From assembly GCA_965656535.1 (NCBI GenBank), contig CBFHKX010000007.1, positions 56,164-120,163 of the forward strand: DNA of 64,000 bases. Direction: 5' to 3'. The notes under the pieces were generated by a model that was given only the letters and a program-made list of their open reading frames with translations, made no database searches and had not been told where the DNA came from. The translations under genes were made by a program, and so were the position numbers. Below are positions 26,111-34,739 of this stretch, one piece after another; positions within the stretch are counted from its first letter, which is position 1; each line of letters opens with the position of its first letter. This DNA comes from Lishizhenia sp965656535 (GTDB taxonomy: Bacteria > Bacteroidota > Bacteroidia > Flavobacteriales_D > Crocinitomicaceae).

Positions 26111-26632
26111 GTGAAACGAAATAATGTAATATTAGTGGGCTACATGGGTAGCGGAAAAACCACACTTGGTAAAAAACTAGCCAAAGCACTTGAATTTGAA
26201 TTTATTGATACAGACAAAAAAATTGAAGAAGCTTTTAATATTTCTGTAAACGAAATTTTTAAAACAATTGGCGAAGATAAATTTAGAGAACTTGAAACCC
26301 TTTTTATAACTACCTTCAAAGGAGAAAGAGCAGTAATAGCAACGGGGGGTGGACTACCTTGTTTTAATGAGAATATAAATTCGCTAAAAGACTTAGGGCT
26401 TATTCTATACTTAAATAGACCCGCCAAAGAGTTAGCACATCGTTTATCTCAATCAAAAACAAAACGACCTTTACTTGCGAATAAGTCTGATAACGAACTA
26501 CTCCTATTTATCAAAAATCAACTCAACGAACGAGAGGAATATTACAACCAAGCTGACTTTATTTTAGACAGAGATAAACAAACGGTAGATTATTTAGTAC
26601 AACATGTAAAAAAACATCTTAAACAGCAGTAA
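26111..26632 (+). CDS. aroK: shikimate kinase
   Basis: A 173-residue kinase phosphorylating shikimate in aromatic amino acid synthesis. Walker A G-Y-M-G-S-G-K-T-T at residues 9-17, D-T-D-K (shikimate-binding Asp), the G-G-G of A-T-G-G-G-L-P, and K-R-P-L-L in the lid region. It begins at a GTG: no ATG is in frame upstream of the P-loop, and the GTG gives M-K-R-N-N-V-I-L-V-G as in homologs. Monocistronic, convergent with the phosphoribosyltransferase gene. Confidence 0.92.
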   Translation: MKRNNVILVGYMGSGKTTLGKKLAKALEFEFIDTDKKIEEAFNISVNEIFKTIGEDKFRELETLFITTFKGERAVIATGGGLPCFNENINSLKDLGLILYLNRPAKELAHRLSQSKTKRPLLANKSDNELLLFIKNQLNEREEYYNQADFILDRDKQTVDYLVQHVKKHLKQQ

Positions 26633-26646
26633 ACTCTCCGTCGAAT

Positions 26647-27144
26647 CTACACAAGAACCGCCTTCCACTCTTCATTTTCTACCTGAACCTCTACTCTATC
26701 TTTTAAGGTGGTAGAAAGCGTTAGTCCAACAAAATCGCACTTCACAGGATACCTTCTGTGTCTTCTATCTACCAAGGCTACCGTTTTAATTCTTTTCGTG
26801 GCTACTTCCAAAAGCTTCACAAGCGCGTATTGCATTGTGCTACCAGAATTTAAAACATCATCTACCAAAATGACAACTCCATTCTCAAACTTAGTAACAT
26901 CAATCGATGTTTCAACTGGTTTGTTTAATGGATTTTGTTTGTCTACAGTTACCGTAAAAAACTCGAGCGTTATATCAGAATTTTGGGATAAAACCTCCAA
27001 GATTCGTTTCGCTAAAAGTGAACCTTTACCTGTAATACCTCCAATAAACAATTTCGACTCTTCAAAATTATTTTCTATAATTTGAAAAGCAATTCTATTT
27101 ATCTTTTGCTCTATCTGGAGGTGAGAAAGTACTTGCGTTTCCAT
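26647..27144 (-). CDS. phosphoribosyltransferase (PyrR/Hpt-like)
   Basis: A protein of about 165 residues, type I phosphoribosyltransferase fold. The PRPP loop is V-V-I-L-V-D-D-V-L-N-S-G-S-T-M and the flexible-loop region includes F-F-T-V-T-V-D-K-Q. The hood end is D-F-V-G-L-T-L-S-T. It resembles PyrR (UMP-dependent attenuator / uracil PRTase), which would suit its place beside carB, but the hypoxanthine enzymes look alike at this level. The ATG at 27144 is chosen over 27177. No PyrR attenuator is evident in the carB leader. Confidence 0.75.
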   Translation of the reverse strand: METQVLSHLQIEQKINRIAFQIIENNFEESKLFIGGITGKGSLLAKRILEVLSQNSDITLEFFTVTVDKQNPLNKPVETSIDVTKFENGVVILVDDVLNSGSTMQYALVKLLEVATKRIKTVALVDRRHRRYPVKCDFVGLTLSTTLKDRVEVQVENEEWKAVLV

Positions 27145-27283
27145 TCGTTTTGTTTTCCACAAATATAACAAGTGCACAATAAACTATAGAAATAACTAAT
27201 CTTTTTCTCTCACTAAATAAAACAAGCTGTCTTGTAAGTTTCTACTGATACAAACTTCAATGTTAAACTTAACAAAACAAGAA

Positions 27284-27306
27284 CCTAATTGCCCCCGATA
27301 ATTAGG
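27284..27306. other. hairpin in the carB upstream region
   Basis: An inverted repeat CCTAATT / AATTAGG with a C-rich nine-base loop lies about 85 bases upstream of the predicted carB promoter, in the 323-base divergent gap between the PRTase and carB. It is followed by AGGCTTTTAACTG. It may be an operator or a structured remnant; no known riboswitch fold is visible. Confidence 0.3.
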
Positions 27307-27390
27307 AGGCTTTTAACTGTTTAACTAATCTTTAGATAAACTTTGTGTACTGCTTTGGCTTTTCGTTGAAAACTATAAACTAAATAAGTT

Positions 27391-27419
27391 TTTGTTCTAA
27401 GAATAATGGGTTAATTTTG
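27391..27419 (+). promoter_or_regulatory. Bacteroidota-type promoter of carB
   Basis: TTTG at 27391-27394, a 17-base spacer and TAATTTTG at 27412-27419, 48 bases before the carB ATG. Confidence 0.65.
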
Positions 27420-27467
27420 CATCCCAATTGGAAATCATTTTCGGAAACGAAATACAAACAAAAGGGA

Positions 27468-30281
27468 ATGCCAAAAAACGAAAGCATTAAGTCTATTTTA
27501 ATTATTGGTAGTGGACCAATAGTGATTGGTCAAGCATGTGAGTTTGACTATTCTGGATCTCAAGCATCTCGCTCTTTAAGAGAAGAAGGAATCGAAGTAA
27601 CATTGATTAACTCCAACCCGGCTACTATTATGACGGATAAGGTAGTTGCTGACAATGTTTACCTTAAACCGCTTGAGCCAGAAAGCATTGTAGAAATTCT
27701 TCAAAACCATAAGATAGATGCTGTTTTACCTACTATGGGTGGACAAACAGCTTTAAACCTCGCAATTAAATGCGATGAGATGGGCATTTGGGAAGAGCAT
27801 GGCGTTCAAATAATTGGAGTAGACATTGATGCAATTGAAATTACTGAAGACAGAGAAAAATTCAGAGTTTTGATGGAAGAAATTGGTGTTCCAATGGCTC
27901 CGCAAACTACGGCCAAATCTTTCTTAGAAGGTAAAAGCGTAATGCAAGAATACGGCCTTCCTGTTTGTATTAGAGCATCTTACACTTTAGGTGGTGCGGG
28001 TGCTGCAATTGTGCACGACGAAAAAGATTTTGACAATAAATTAAACGAAAGTTTACACATTTCACCTATCCACGAGGTGATGATTGATAAAGCACTTTTA
28101 GGCTGGAAAGAATATGAATTAGAGTTATTGCGTGATGATAATGACAACGTTGTAATTATTTGTTCTATTGAGAATTTCGATCCAATGGGAATTCACACAG
28201 GAGACTCAATTACTGTTGCACCGGCAATGACCTTGTCAGATACTACTTTCCAAAAAATGCGTAACATGGCAATACACATGATGCGTTCTATTGGAAACTT
28301 TGCCGGAGGTTGTAATGTTCAGTTTGCGGTATCTCCAGACGAAAAGGAAGACATTATTGCAATTGAAATAAACCCTAGAGTTTCTAGATCTTCTGCTTTA
28401 GCATCAAAAGCTACTGGATATCCTATTGCCAAAATAGCTTCTAAATTAGCTATTGGATATACCCTTGACGAATTAGACAACCAAATTACAAAAACAACAT
28501 CGGCTTTATTTGAGCCAACTTTAGATTATGTAATTGTAAAAATACCACGTTGGAATTTTGACAAATTCCCTGGTGCAGACAGAAGCTTAGGTTTACAGAT
28601 GAAATCTGTTGGTGAGGTAATGGGAATTGGTAGATCCTTTCAAGAAGCATTACAAAAAGCTTGTCAATCTTTAGAAATTAAAAGAAATGGTTTAGGTGCC
28701 GATGGAAAAGAAGTTACCAACCAAGACACCATACTTAATAGTCTAGAGAACCCAAGTTGGAATAGATTGTTTCATGTTTACGACGCAATTAAGTTGGGGA
28801 TACCGTTTAAAACGATATTTGAAAAGACTAAGATTGACCCTTGGTTCTTGCGCCAAATAGAAGAATTGATTAAAATAGAGCGTAAAATTGAGAAGTTTAC
28901 TATTGAGAATATTTCTAAAGACTTACTTTTTGAAGCCAAACAAAAAGGATACGCCGATAGACAAATTGGTCATTTACTAAGATGTTTAGAATCTGAAGTT
29001 TACAGCAAACGAGAAGAATTTGGTATTAATAGAGTATATAAATTAGTAGATACTTGTGCTGCAGAGTTTGAAGCGCAAACACCTTACTACTACTCTACTT
29101 TTGAGTATGAAAACGAAAGTACGGTTTCTGACAAAAAGAAGGTAATTGTTCTAGGTTCTGGGCCAAATAGAATTGGACAAGGAATTGAGTTTGACTACTC
29201 TTGTGTACACGGTGTATTAGCAGCCAAAGAAATGGGCTATGAAACCATTATGATTAACTGTAACCCAGAAACGGTTTCTACAGATTTTGATACTGCGGAT
29301 AAACTCTATTTTGAGCCTGTTTTCTGGGAACATATTTACGATATAATTAGACATGAAAAGCCAGAGGGTGTAATTGTACAGTTAGGTGGACAAACAGCAC
29401 TGAAACTTGCAGAAAAATTAGAGCGTTACGGTATTAAAATATTTGGTACAAGTTACGATGCGCTAGATTTAGCAGAAGATAGAGGAAGATTTTCTAACGT
29501 GTTAAAACAATTAGATATTCCGTACCCAGAGTTTGGCGTGGTAGAATCTGCAGAGCAAGCACTAGAGCTATCTAAAGACTTAGGTTTTCCATTATTAGTA
29601 AGACCTTCTTATGTATTGGGTGGTCAGAAAATGAAGATTGTTATTAACGAGGAAGACTTAGAGCACCACGTAGTAGACATTTTACGCGATATGCCTGAGA
29701 ACCAAATTTTATTGGATCACTTTTTAGGTGGAGCAATAGAAGCAGAAGCCGATGCAATTTGCGATGGTGAGAATGTTTATATTATAGGTGTAATGCAACA
29801 CATAGAGCCAGCAGGTATACACTCTGGAGATTCTTACGCAGTATTGCCTCCGTATAATTTAGGAGATTTTGTGATGCAGCAGATAGAAGACATTACAAAT
29901 AAAATTGCCGTAGAGTTAAAAACGGTTGGATTAATCAACATTCAGTTTGCGATTAAAGACGAGAAAGTGTACGTTATTGAAGCAAACCCAAGAGCATCTA
30001 GAACGGTTCCTTTTATTGCTAAGGCATACGATGAGCCGTATGTAAATTATGCTGCCAAGGTAATGATGGGTGCTAAGGTTACAGATTTTAATTTTACACC
30101 GAAAAAAGAAGGATACGCAATTAAAATCCCAGTTTTCTCTTTCAACAAATTCCCTAATGTAAATAAGGAGTTAGGACCAGAAATGAAATCAACTGGAGAA
30201 GCGATTCGTTTTATAAAAGATTTAAAAGATCCTTTCTTTAGAAAAGTATACAGCGAAAGAAATTTATATTTATCTCGTTAA
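27468..30281 (+). CDS. carB: carbamoyl-phosphate synthase large subunit, no MGS domain
   Basis: A 937-residue synthetase making carbamoyl phosphate from bicarbonate, ATP and ammonia delivered by CarA. Two homologous ATP-grasp halves are present. The first opens I-I-G-S-G-P-I-V-I-G-Q-A-C-E-F-D-Y-S-G, the second V-L-G-S-G-P-N-R-I-G-Q-G-I-E-F-D-Y-S. The E. coli protein is about 1073 residues. Here the last 130 residues or so, the allosteric MGS-like domain that binds UMP/ornithine, are absent, as I recall for other flavobacteria. The ATG at 27468 (M-P-K-N-E) is preferred over an upstream in-frame ATG-less extension. carA is not in the window. Confidence 0.93.
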   Translation: MPKNESIKSILIIGSGPIVIGQACEFDYSGSQASRSLREEGIEVTLINSNPATIMTDKVVADNVYLKPLEPESIVEILQNHKIDAVLPTMGGQTALNLAIKCDEMGIWEEHGVQIIGVDIDAIEITEDREKFRVLMEEIGVPMAPQTTAKSFLEGKSVMQEYGLPVCIRASYTLGGAGAAIVHDEKDFDNKLNESLHISPIHEVMIDKALLGWKEYELELLRDDNDNVVIICSIENFDPMGIHTGDSITVAPAMTLSDTTFQKMRNMAIHMMRSIGNFAGGCNVQFAVSPDEKEDIIAIEINPRVSRSSALASKATGYPIAKIASKLAIGYTLDELDNQITKTTSALFEPTLDYVIVKIPRWNFDKFPGADRSLGLQMKSVGEVMGIGRSFQEALQKACQSLEIKRNGLGADGKEVTNQDTILNSLENPSWNRLFHVYDAIKLGIPFKTIFEKTKIDPWFLRQIEELIKIERKIEKFTIENISKDLLFEAKQKGYADRQIGHLLRCLESEVYSKREEFGINRVYKLVDTCAAEFEAQTPYYYSTFEYENESTVSDKKKVIVLGSGPNRIGQGIEFDYSCVHGVLAAKEMGYETIMINCNPETVSTDFDTADKLYFEPVFWEHIYDIIRHEKPEGVIVQLGGQTALKLAEKLERYGIKIFGTSYDALDLAEDRGRFSNVLKQLDIPYPEFGVVESAEQALELSKDLGFPLLVRPSYVLGGQKMKIVINEEDLEHHVVDILRDMPENQILLDHFLGGAIEAEADAICDGENVYIIGVMQHIEPAGIHSGDSYAVLPPYNLGDFVMQQIEDITNKIAVELKTVGLINIQFAIKDEKVYVIEANPRASRTVPFIAKAYDEPYVNYAAKVMMGAKVTDFNFTPKKEGYAIKIPVFSFNKFPNVNKELGPEMKSTGEAIRFIKDLKDPFFRKVYSERNLYLSR

Positions 30282-30293
30282 TAAATAAACGTT

Positions 30294-30545
30294 ATGATTC
30301 CATTGATTCTCAGTATTACCGGCTTATTCAAAACAGTATTAATTATTGTTGGAATAATGGTAATACTGCGTTTCGTAGGAAAAGTAATGAACGGAAAGCG
30401 CAACTACACCGCCCAAAAACAACATACCAAAGAAAAAGAAACTTTTGACCAAGCAAAAGAAGCCAGCAAAAGAAACATAGGTAAAGTTTCTATTAAAAAA
30501 GGCAACGTACCTGCAGAAGATGTAGACTTTGAAGAGGTGGATTGA
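30294..30545 (+). CDS. DUF4834-like small membrane protein
   Basis: An 83-residue protein: one N-terminal membrane helix (about residues 3-27), then a charged Lys/Glu-rich tail ending in V-D-F-E-E-V-D. This fits the DUF4834 family of Bacteroidota; no function is known. It starts 12 bases after carB in the same direction and is probably co-transcribed with it. Confidence 0.75.
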   Translation: MIPLILSITGLFKTVLIIVGIMVILRFVGKVMNGKRNYTAQKQHTKEKETFDQAKEASKRNIGKVSIKKGNVPAEDVDFEEVD

Positions 30546-30644
30546 TTGAGGTCCATTTTTTTGATATCCAACTATACTGAGAAAGCAATTTTAAGATATG
30601 ATCAATTATTTTTTTTTACTTTTAGGTAAATCAATCCTACAAGA

Positions 30645-31118
30645 ATGAAGAAATATACCCTTTACATATTGATGAGTCTATTAGTTACAACTTTTGTGAG
30701 TACTACCAGTTGTAAAAAAAGAAAAGCTAAGAAAACTTTTGAATCTACTAATTGGATGAGACAAGTTTTTTTAAATAATACTGGAGTGAATTATACAAAC
30801 CCAGAAAGAGAACCGTTTAAAAGTGTTTCTAATATTGAAACATTTAAGGACAATGCTCTTTCTTTAATTGGCGAAAATGGATTACAGACTTTTAATCATG
30901 AATTAATAAAAACTAAAAAAGATGGTTTTACGCACGAACTACTTTTACCTAATATTAGTTGGAAGAATTTTTTACCAGAAAACACAGAACCAGACTTTAG
31001 CTATTTGAATAATTATAGAATTTACTTGAGAATTGAAAACGAGAATAGACTAAAGCTAAGAGTTGAATTTACAGATCACACCGAGACCTTAATATTTAAA
31101 GAAGAAGTAGAAGAATAA
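30645..31118 (+). CDS. small lipoprotein of unknown function
   Basis: A 157-residue lipoprotein: hydrophobic start, T-T-S-C lipobox near residue 23, then a strongly basic K-K-R-K-A-K-K stretch, which argues against the acidic surface-export signal. The mature part contains N-W-M-R-Q-V-F and ends in a glutamate-rich tail. I do not recognise a family. It converges with the glycosyltransferase gene; a T9 run lies just upstream at 30609-30617. Confidence 0.65.
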   Translation: MKKYTLYILMSLLVTTFVSTTSCKKRKAKKTFESTNWMRQVFLNNTGVNYTNPEREPFKSVSNIETFKDNALSLIGENGLQTFNHELIKTKKDGFTHELLLPNISWKNFLPENTEPDFSYLNNYRIYLRIENENRLKLRVEFTDHTETLIFKEEVEE

Positions 31119-31125
31119 AATCTTA

Positions 31126-32160
31126 CTATTTAAACAACCTTTGGTTGAGTTCTGAGAATTTTTTAACACCTTTAAAATACCTGGCAAAAATTATATTCCC
31201 GGTGTAATAGCCAACATCATTACTTTTTGTATTGGATGTTAGAGATTTAATTACTTTTCTTTTTGTGTTTAGTTTTTTAAGATTTTTGTAATAATGTATG
31301 TGGGCTTTAAACAAGGCTACAAAGTGGTTAAACTGAAATCCGATCAAGAATTTGGCGCCTGCCAAACCATCTATTAATAAGCGCTTTAAAATCATGCCTG
31401 GTAAAAAGCCCGCATAATTTTTATGAATCATAAATAAACTGTTTCTAAAATTTAAATACGTTTTACGCGGATTGTCGTAGTTGAGCGTTCCTCCACCAAC
31501 ATGAAAAACAGTAGACTTTGGTTGAACCATAAATTTATAGCCCATTTTCTTTAATCTCCAACACATGTCTATTTCTTCCATGTGTGCAAAGAAATCTTCA
31601 TCTAATCCTCCAACCTCATGGTAGAGCTTGGCATCAATTAACAAACATGCTCCTGTTGCCCAAAAAATTTCTTGTTCGCTATCGTATTGATTAGTATCCT
31701 CTTCAACTTCTTCAAATATCCTACCTCTACAAAAAGGATAGAAATTTACGTCTAAATATCCTCCAGCAGCACCAGCGTGTTCAAATTTAGATGGATTTAA
31801 CTGCGCGCGTACTTTTGGCTGAACACCTACTGAACCCGTTCTTAAAGCTGTTTCTAAAAGTGGTTCTACCCAACCTGGCGTTACTTCAATATCCGAGTTT
31901 AAAAGAATGTAATAATCTGCTTTAACAGCTTTCAGCGCATCGTTATAGCCTTTTGCAAAACCGCCATTCTGCTTATTAACTAAAATGCTAACTGTTGGAA
32001 AATTCTGCTCAACAAAACTTACACTATCATCTGTAGATTGATTATCTGCAAGTATTACACTGTGTTTACCAGAATAATTTACAACTCCTTTTAGAAATTG
32101 TTCTAAGAATTTTTTACCGTTGTAATTTAAAATTACAATTGCTACAGACTTTTCTACCAT
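31126..32160 (-). CDS. family 2 glycosyltransferase
   Basis: A protein of about 344 residues, GT-A fold. Start V-A-I-V-I-L-N-Y-N-G; nucleotide-sugar Asp in A-D-N-Q-S-T-D-D-S; L-L-N-S-D-I-E-V in the DxD position; and the acceptor block D-E-D-F-F-A-H-M-E-E-I-D-M-C-W-R. These are features of rhamnosyl-type or related transferases for surface glycans. The C-terminal 80 residues are basic and amphipathic. The ATG at 32160 matches relatives. An upstream ATG at 32190 overlaps the previous stop as ATGA and cannot be excluded. Confidence 0.85.
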   Translation of the reverse strand: MVEKSVAIVILNYNGKKFLEQFLKGVVNYSGKHSVILADNQSTDDSVSFVEQNFPTVSILVNKQNGGFAKGYNDALKAVKADYYILLNSDIEVTPGWVEPLLETALRTGSVGVQPKVRAQLNPSKFEHAGAAGGYLDVNFYPFCRGRIFEEVEEDTNQYDSEQEIFWATGACLLIDAKLYHEVGGLDEDFFAHMEEIDMCWRLKKMGYKFMVQPKSTVFHVGGGTLNYDNPRKTYLNFRNSLFMIHKNYAGFLPGMILKRLLIDGLAGAKFLIGFQFNHFVALFKAHIHYYKNLKKLNTKRKVIKSLTSNTKSNDVGYYTGNIIFARYFKGVKKFSELNQRLFK

Positions 32161-32186
32161 ACTTTTTAAACGCAGCGCTAAAGTAA

Positions 32187-33635
32187 TCAATAAGTATTAA
32201 AATCTCGCTCTGCGTTGGCTCCTTGTCGCTCTGCAGGTGTTGTAGCATCTAAATCATTTGCTCTAGAACGAGAGCGGATATAAAACTGCCATCTATAATT
32301 TTGAAGCTCTCCTCTCAAGTCTGAGTGTAACAGTTCATATGCATTATTTACTAGATTTGGATTGTAGAACACAAATCGTTTATTGGATTGAATCCCGATT
32401 TTATCGTATTGCCATATTTCGTATGGAAATTCTGTTGGAGAATTCGGGCGTTGCATAATGGAACTTGGCGCACCGTATTGAAGGTAAACCCTTCCTCTAT
32501 CTGTTTCAAATCCTGATTGAAAGTTGGAGCTATATAATCTTTCTACAAGCTGAACTTGCTGTTTATATTTAATCCAATTCTCATAAGATTGTAATGCACT
32601 AGTAGATTTCCAGTATTTCTGCAGATATTTCCTATTCATAGCATTATCTCTCTTTTTTAGAATGGAAATAATATTTTTCACTTCTGCCGGAGCACTTATG
32701 GGTATTAAACTTGCAACATAATAATCTAAAGAATCTTCGGTAACAGAAGCAGCAAATGCAGGATCTATAATCTCATTTTCATAATCTATTTCATCTACGA
32801 TTTGCGTATTATTTCTTTCGAAATCAATTAAATTTGAAGCTACAATCTGTTTGTCTCTAGAAAGCACATTTATTTCTAACACATATTTACCAGAAGGCAA
32901 GTAACTAATGTCTATTGCTTTTGCTAAAGGTTGAACTGAATTTGTTTTTTTGAATCGAAAATATCGGTTAAATTCAGGAACACCTGCCTTACCATTAATG
33001 TCAAAAATTTTCTGTTGTACAACATAAACTGAGTCGTTCAAATATTTATCTGTATTATATATTTCTACATAATACGGCATGATATTGAGTTCCGTAGGAT
33101 AATAGTTCGTGAGCATAGGTATAATATCATATCCCATTTTTGAGAAAACATTTGTAGTATCGCTTGCCCTAATTAATTCAGATAAAGTAATATCTGAAAC
33201 ACTAACATCTGAAGATAGATCTTCTACAACAATCTTCTTCTTTACAGACACTTTTTGTTCTGGCGAAGCTACATCTGCTAGTATTAACTCATAGGTGTAA
33301 ACACCATTTGACAAAGCATAACGTTGAATATCATAAAAATCTTCTACAAGGCTATCTAAAACTTCTGGGGTTTTTAAACGATATTTATCTGCAATTACAA
33401 TGCTATCATCTTTAGAAATAATTTGAGTTATCTCTACTTCTCCTTGTGTTTTACCATTCTCTTCTTTATAATTAATCGTATAACCCACAAACAAAATTTG
33501 AGTTTCTAAATAATTTCCACCATCAGGGGTATAGAATTGCTTCTCATTTAAATAAGCTTTGAGTTTTTTTGGTTGCTTCTGCGCCAAACTAATTCCTGCT
33601 AATAAAATGACTATTAAAAATGTAATACTTTTCAT
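32187..33635 (-). CDS. GWxTD-domain secreted protein
   Basis: A 482-residue secreted protein (signal peptide to about residue 18, I-S-L-A-Q). The C-terminal block has the signature of the GWxTD family, here G-F-E-T-D-R-G-R-V-Y-L-Q-Y-G-A-P-S-S with Phe replacing the second Trp-type residue. Before it is the usual helical region (R-K-Y-L-Q-K-Y-W-K), and the end reads E-I-W-Q-Y-D-K-I-G. The N-terminal half is beta rich. Function unknown. Upstream of the glycosyltransferase with overlapping stop/start. Confidence 0.8.
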   Translation of the reverse strand: MKSITFLIVILLAGISLAQKQPKKLKAYLNEKQFYTPDGGNYLETQILFVGYTINYKEENGKTQGEVEITQIISKDDSIVIADKYRLKTPEVLDSLVEDFYDIQRYALSNGVYTYELILADVASPEQKVSVKKKIVVEDLSSDVSVSDITLSELIRASDTTNVFSKMGYDIIPMLTNYYPTELNIMPYYVEIYNTDKYLNDSVYVVQQKIFDINGKAGVPEFNRYFRFKKTNSVQPLAKAIDISYLPSGKYVLEINVLSRDKQIVASNLIDFERNNTQIVDEIDYENEIIDPAFAASVTEDSLDYYVASLIPISAPAEVKNIISILKKRDNAMNRKYLQKYWKSTSALQSYENWIKYKQQVQLVERLYSSNFQSGFETDRGRVYLQYGAPSSIMQRPNSPTEFPYEIWQYDKIGIQSNKRFVFYNPNLVNNAYELLHSDLRGELQNYRWQFYIRSRSRANDLDATTPAERQGANAERDFNTY

Positions 33636-33822
33636 AAAGTTGCTCTTAAAGCTAAAAAGTAAAGATACTTTTTTTAAACAGTGTATACAACTGTGCTACC
33701 TAAGATTTAGTAAAAGGTGTTTTATTCTAATTTTTCGGTAGAAACATTAAAATGTAATTAACTGAATATTAAGCGGGTTTAATTGTAGATTATTTTTTTT
33801 GATATTTTTTCAATAAAAAGAC

Positions 33823-33852
33823 TTGTCATTAAATAAATCCTATGTACTTTTG
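33823..33852 (+). promoter_or_regulatory. Bacteroidota-type promoter of tRNA-Ser
   Basis: TTG at 33823-33825, a 19-base spacer and TACTTTTG at 33845-33852, four bases upstream of the mature tRNA 5' end: a full consensus match. Confidence 0.7.
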
Positions 33853-33856
33853 TCGC

Positions 33857-33944
33857 GGAGAAATGGCAGAGCGGTTGAATGCACTAGTCTTGAAAACTAG
33901 CATAGGGAGACCTATCGGGGGTTCGAATCCCTCTTTCTCCGCCA
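33857..33944 (+). tRNA. tRNA-Ser(UGA), CCA encoded
   Basis: Plus-strand class II tRNA: acceptor GGAGAAA/TTTCTCC, discriminator G followed by an encoded CCA, anticodon stem CTAGT/ACTAG around CTTGAAA (anticodon UGA), a long variable arm (CATAGGGAGACCTATC) and T-arm with GGTTCGAATCC. Confidence 0.95.
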
Positions 33945-33945
33945 G

Positions 33946-33973
33946 AGTCCTGATGTAAGTCAGGACTTTTTTT
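33946..33973 (+). terminator. terminator of tRNA-Ser
   Basis: An 8-bp stem (AGTCCTGA / TCAGGACT) with loop TGTAAG is followed by a run of T, two bases after the tRNA 3' end. Confidence 0.9.
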
Positions 33974-34043
33974 ATGCCCAAACTTTTTCTAAAACTCCAA
34001 TCAAAACATATCCAAAGGTTCTCCAACTGTCGTCGGACAGGGC

Positions 34044-34084
34044 ATCTCTCTTTCTGCATCAGAGCGCTGATGTAAGTCAGGACT
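34044..34084 (+). repeat. degenerate copy of tRNA-Ser 3' end plus terminator
   Basis: 41 bases matching 33927-33967 (the T-arm/acceptor end of tRNA-Ser and its terminator) at 35 of 41 positions, in direct orientation, 117 bases downstream. The acceptor part is altered and the second hairpin is broken and lacks a T run. Either a decayed tandem tRNA copy or an attachment-like duplication. Confidence 0.55.
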
Positions 34085-34348
34085 ATTTAAGTTTGCATTT
34101 TTCTTGAAAGGTACTAGACGAAAACCAACTGCTGTAGCTCGCCCTTGGTTGTCTATTAAGAAAAACATGATTACAAATAGAAAAAGGTTTAACTTATATA
34201 AAGTGTAGCTTAGAAAAGGTTTATTTTATCTAGTTCATATCTAATTTCAAGTGTTGTATTATATCTGCGAGGTATTCTCTTCACACTACTTCATAAAACA
34301 AAACTAAGTCTAAATAACAACATTTGAGTTATTAATCAATTTCAACTT

Positions 34349-34687
34349 TTAACTCTCTTCCATTAGTCTAGAATGAATCACAAAACGCAAACCTAAAGGT
34401 ATTTCCAAAGAAAAACTAGAACCTCGTCCTTCCGTCACATCAACAGTTAAGTGCGTATGCTTCCAATACTCATATTGGTCTTTATTCATGTAAAACAAAA
34501 TACCTGCTATTGTTCCTAAGCACACGTCTGACTCGTTGATATAAAAGTCTTCTTTTTCTAAAAGCATTGGCGAAGAACCATCGCAACACCCTCCACTAAG
34601 GTGAAAAATCAACTCATTGTTTTGTGCTTTAATTTGATTTACAACTTTTTCAGCTTTTGCAGTTATTGCTACTCTATCTCTTTCCAT
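34349..34687 (-). CDS. DUF779 protein
   Basis: A 112-residue protein of the DUF779 family: H-L-S-G-G-C-C-D-G-S-S-P-M (a conserved double Cys) and L-T-V-D-V-T-E-G-R-G-S-S-F-S-L-E. The family nearly always sits next to acetaldehyde-type aldehyde dehydrogenases and is thought to support them, perhaps through its cysteines; the mechanism is not known. Same strand as and 52 bases after the aldehyde dehydrogenase. Confidence 0.88.
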   Translation of the reverse strand: MERDRVAITAKAEKVVNQIKAQNNELIFHLSGGCCDGSSPMLLEKEDFYINESDVCLGTIAGILFYMNKDQYEYWKHTHLTVDVTEGRGSSFSLEIPLGLRFVIHSRLMEES

Positions 34688-34739
34688 ACGCTAATAAAAT
34701 GGGTAGGCATTCGCCTACCCTATTAATTTAAATTTTCTA

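Noticed and set aside
30609..30617. T9 tract upstream of the lipoprotein at 30645, considered as a promoter-length switch
   Set aside because: No promoter elements flank it at the right distance, and the genome is AT rich.
33829..34059. Minus-strand open frame of 76 codons across tRNA-Ser
   Set aside because: It reads antisense through the tRNA and its terminator and has no protein-like composition.
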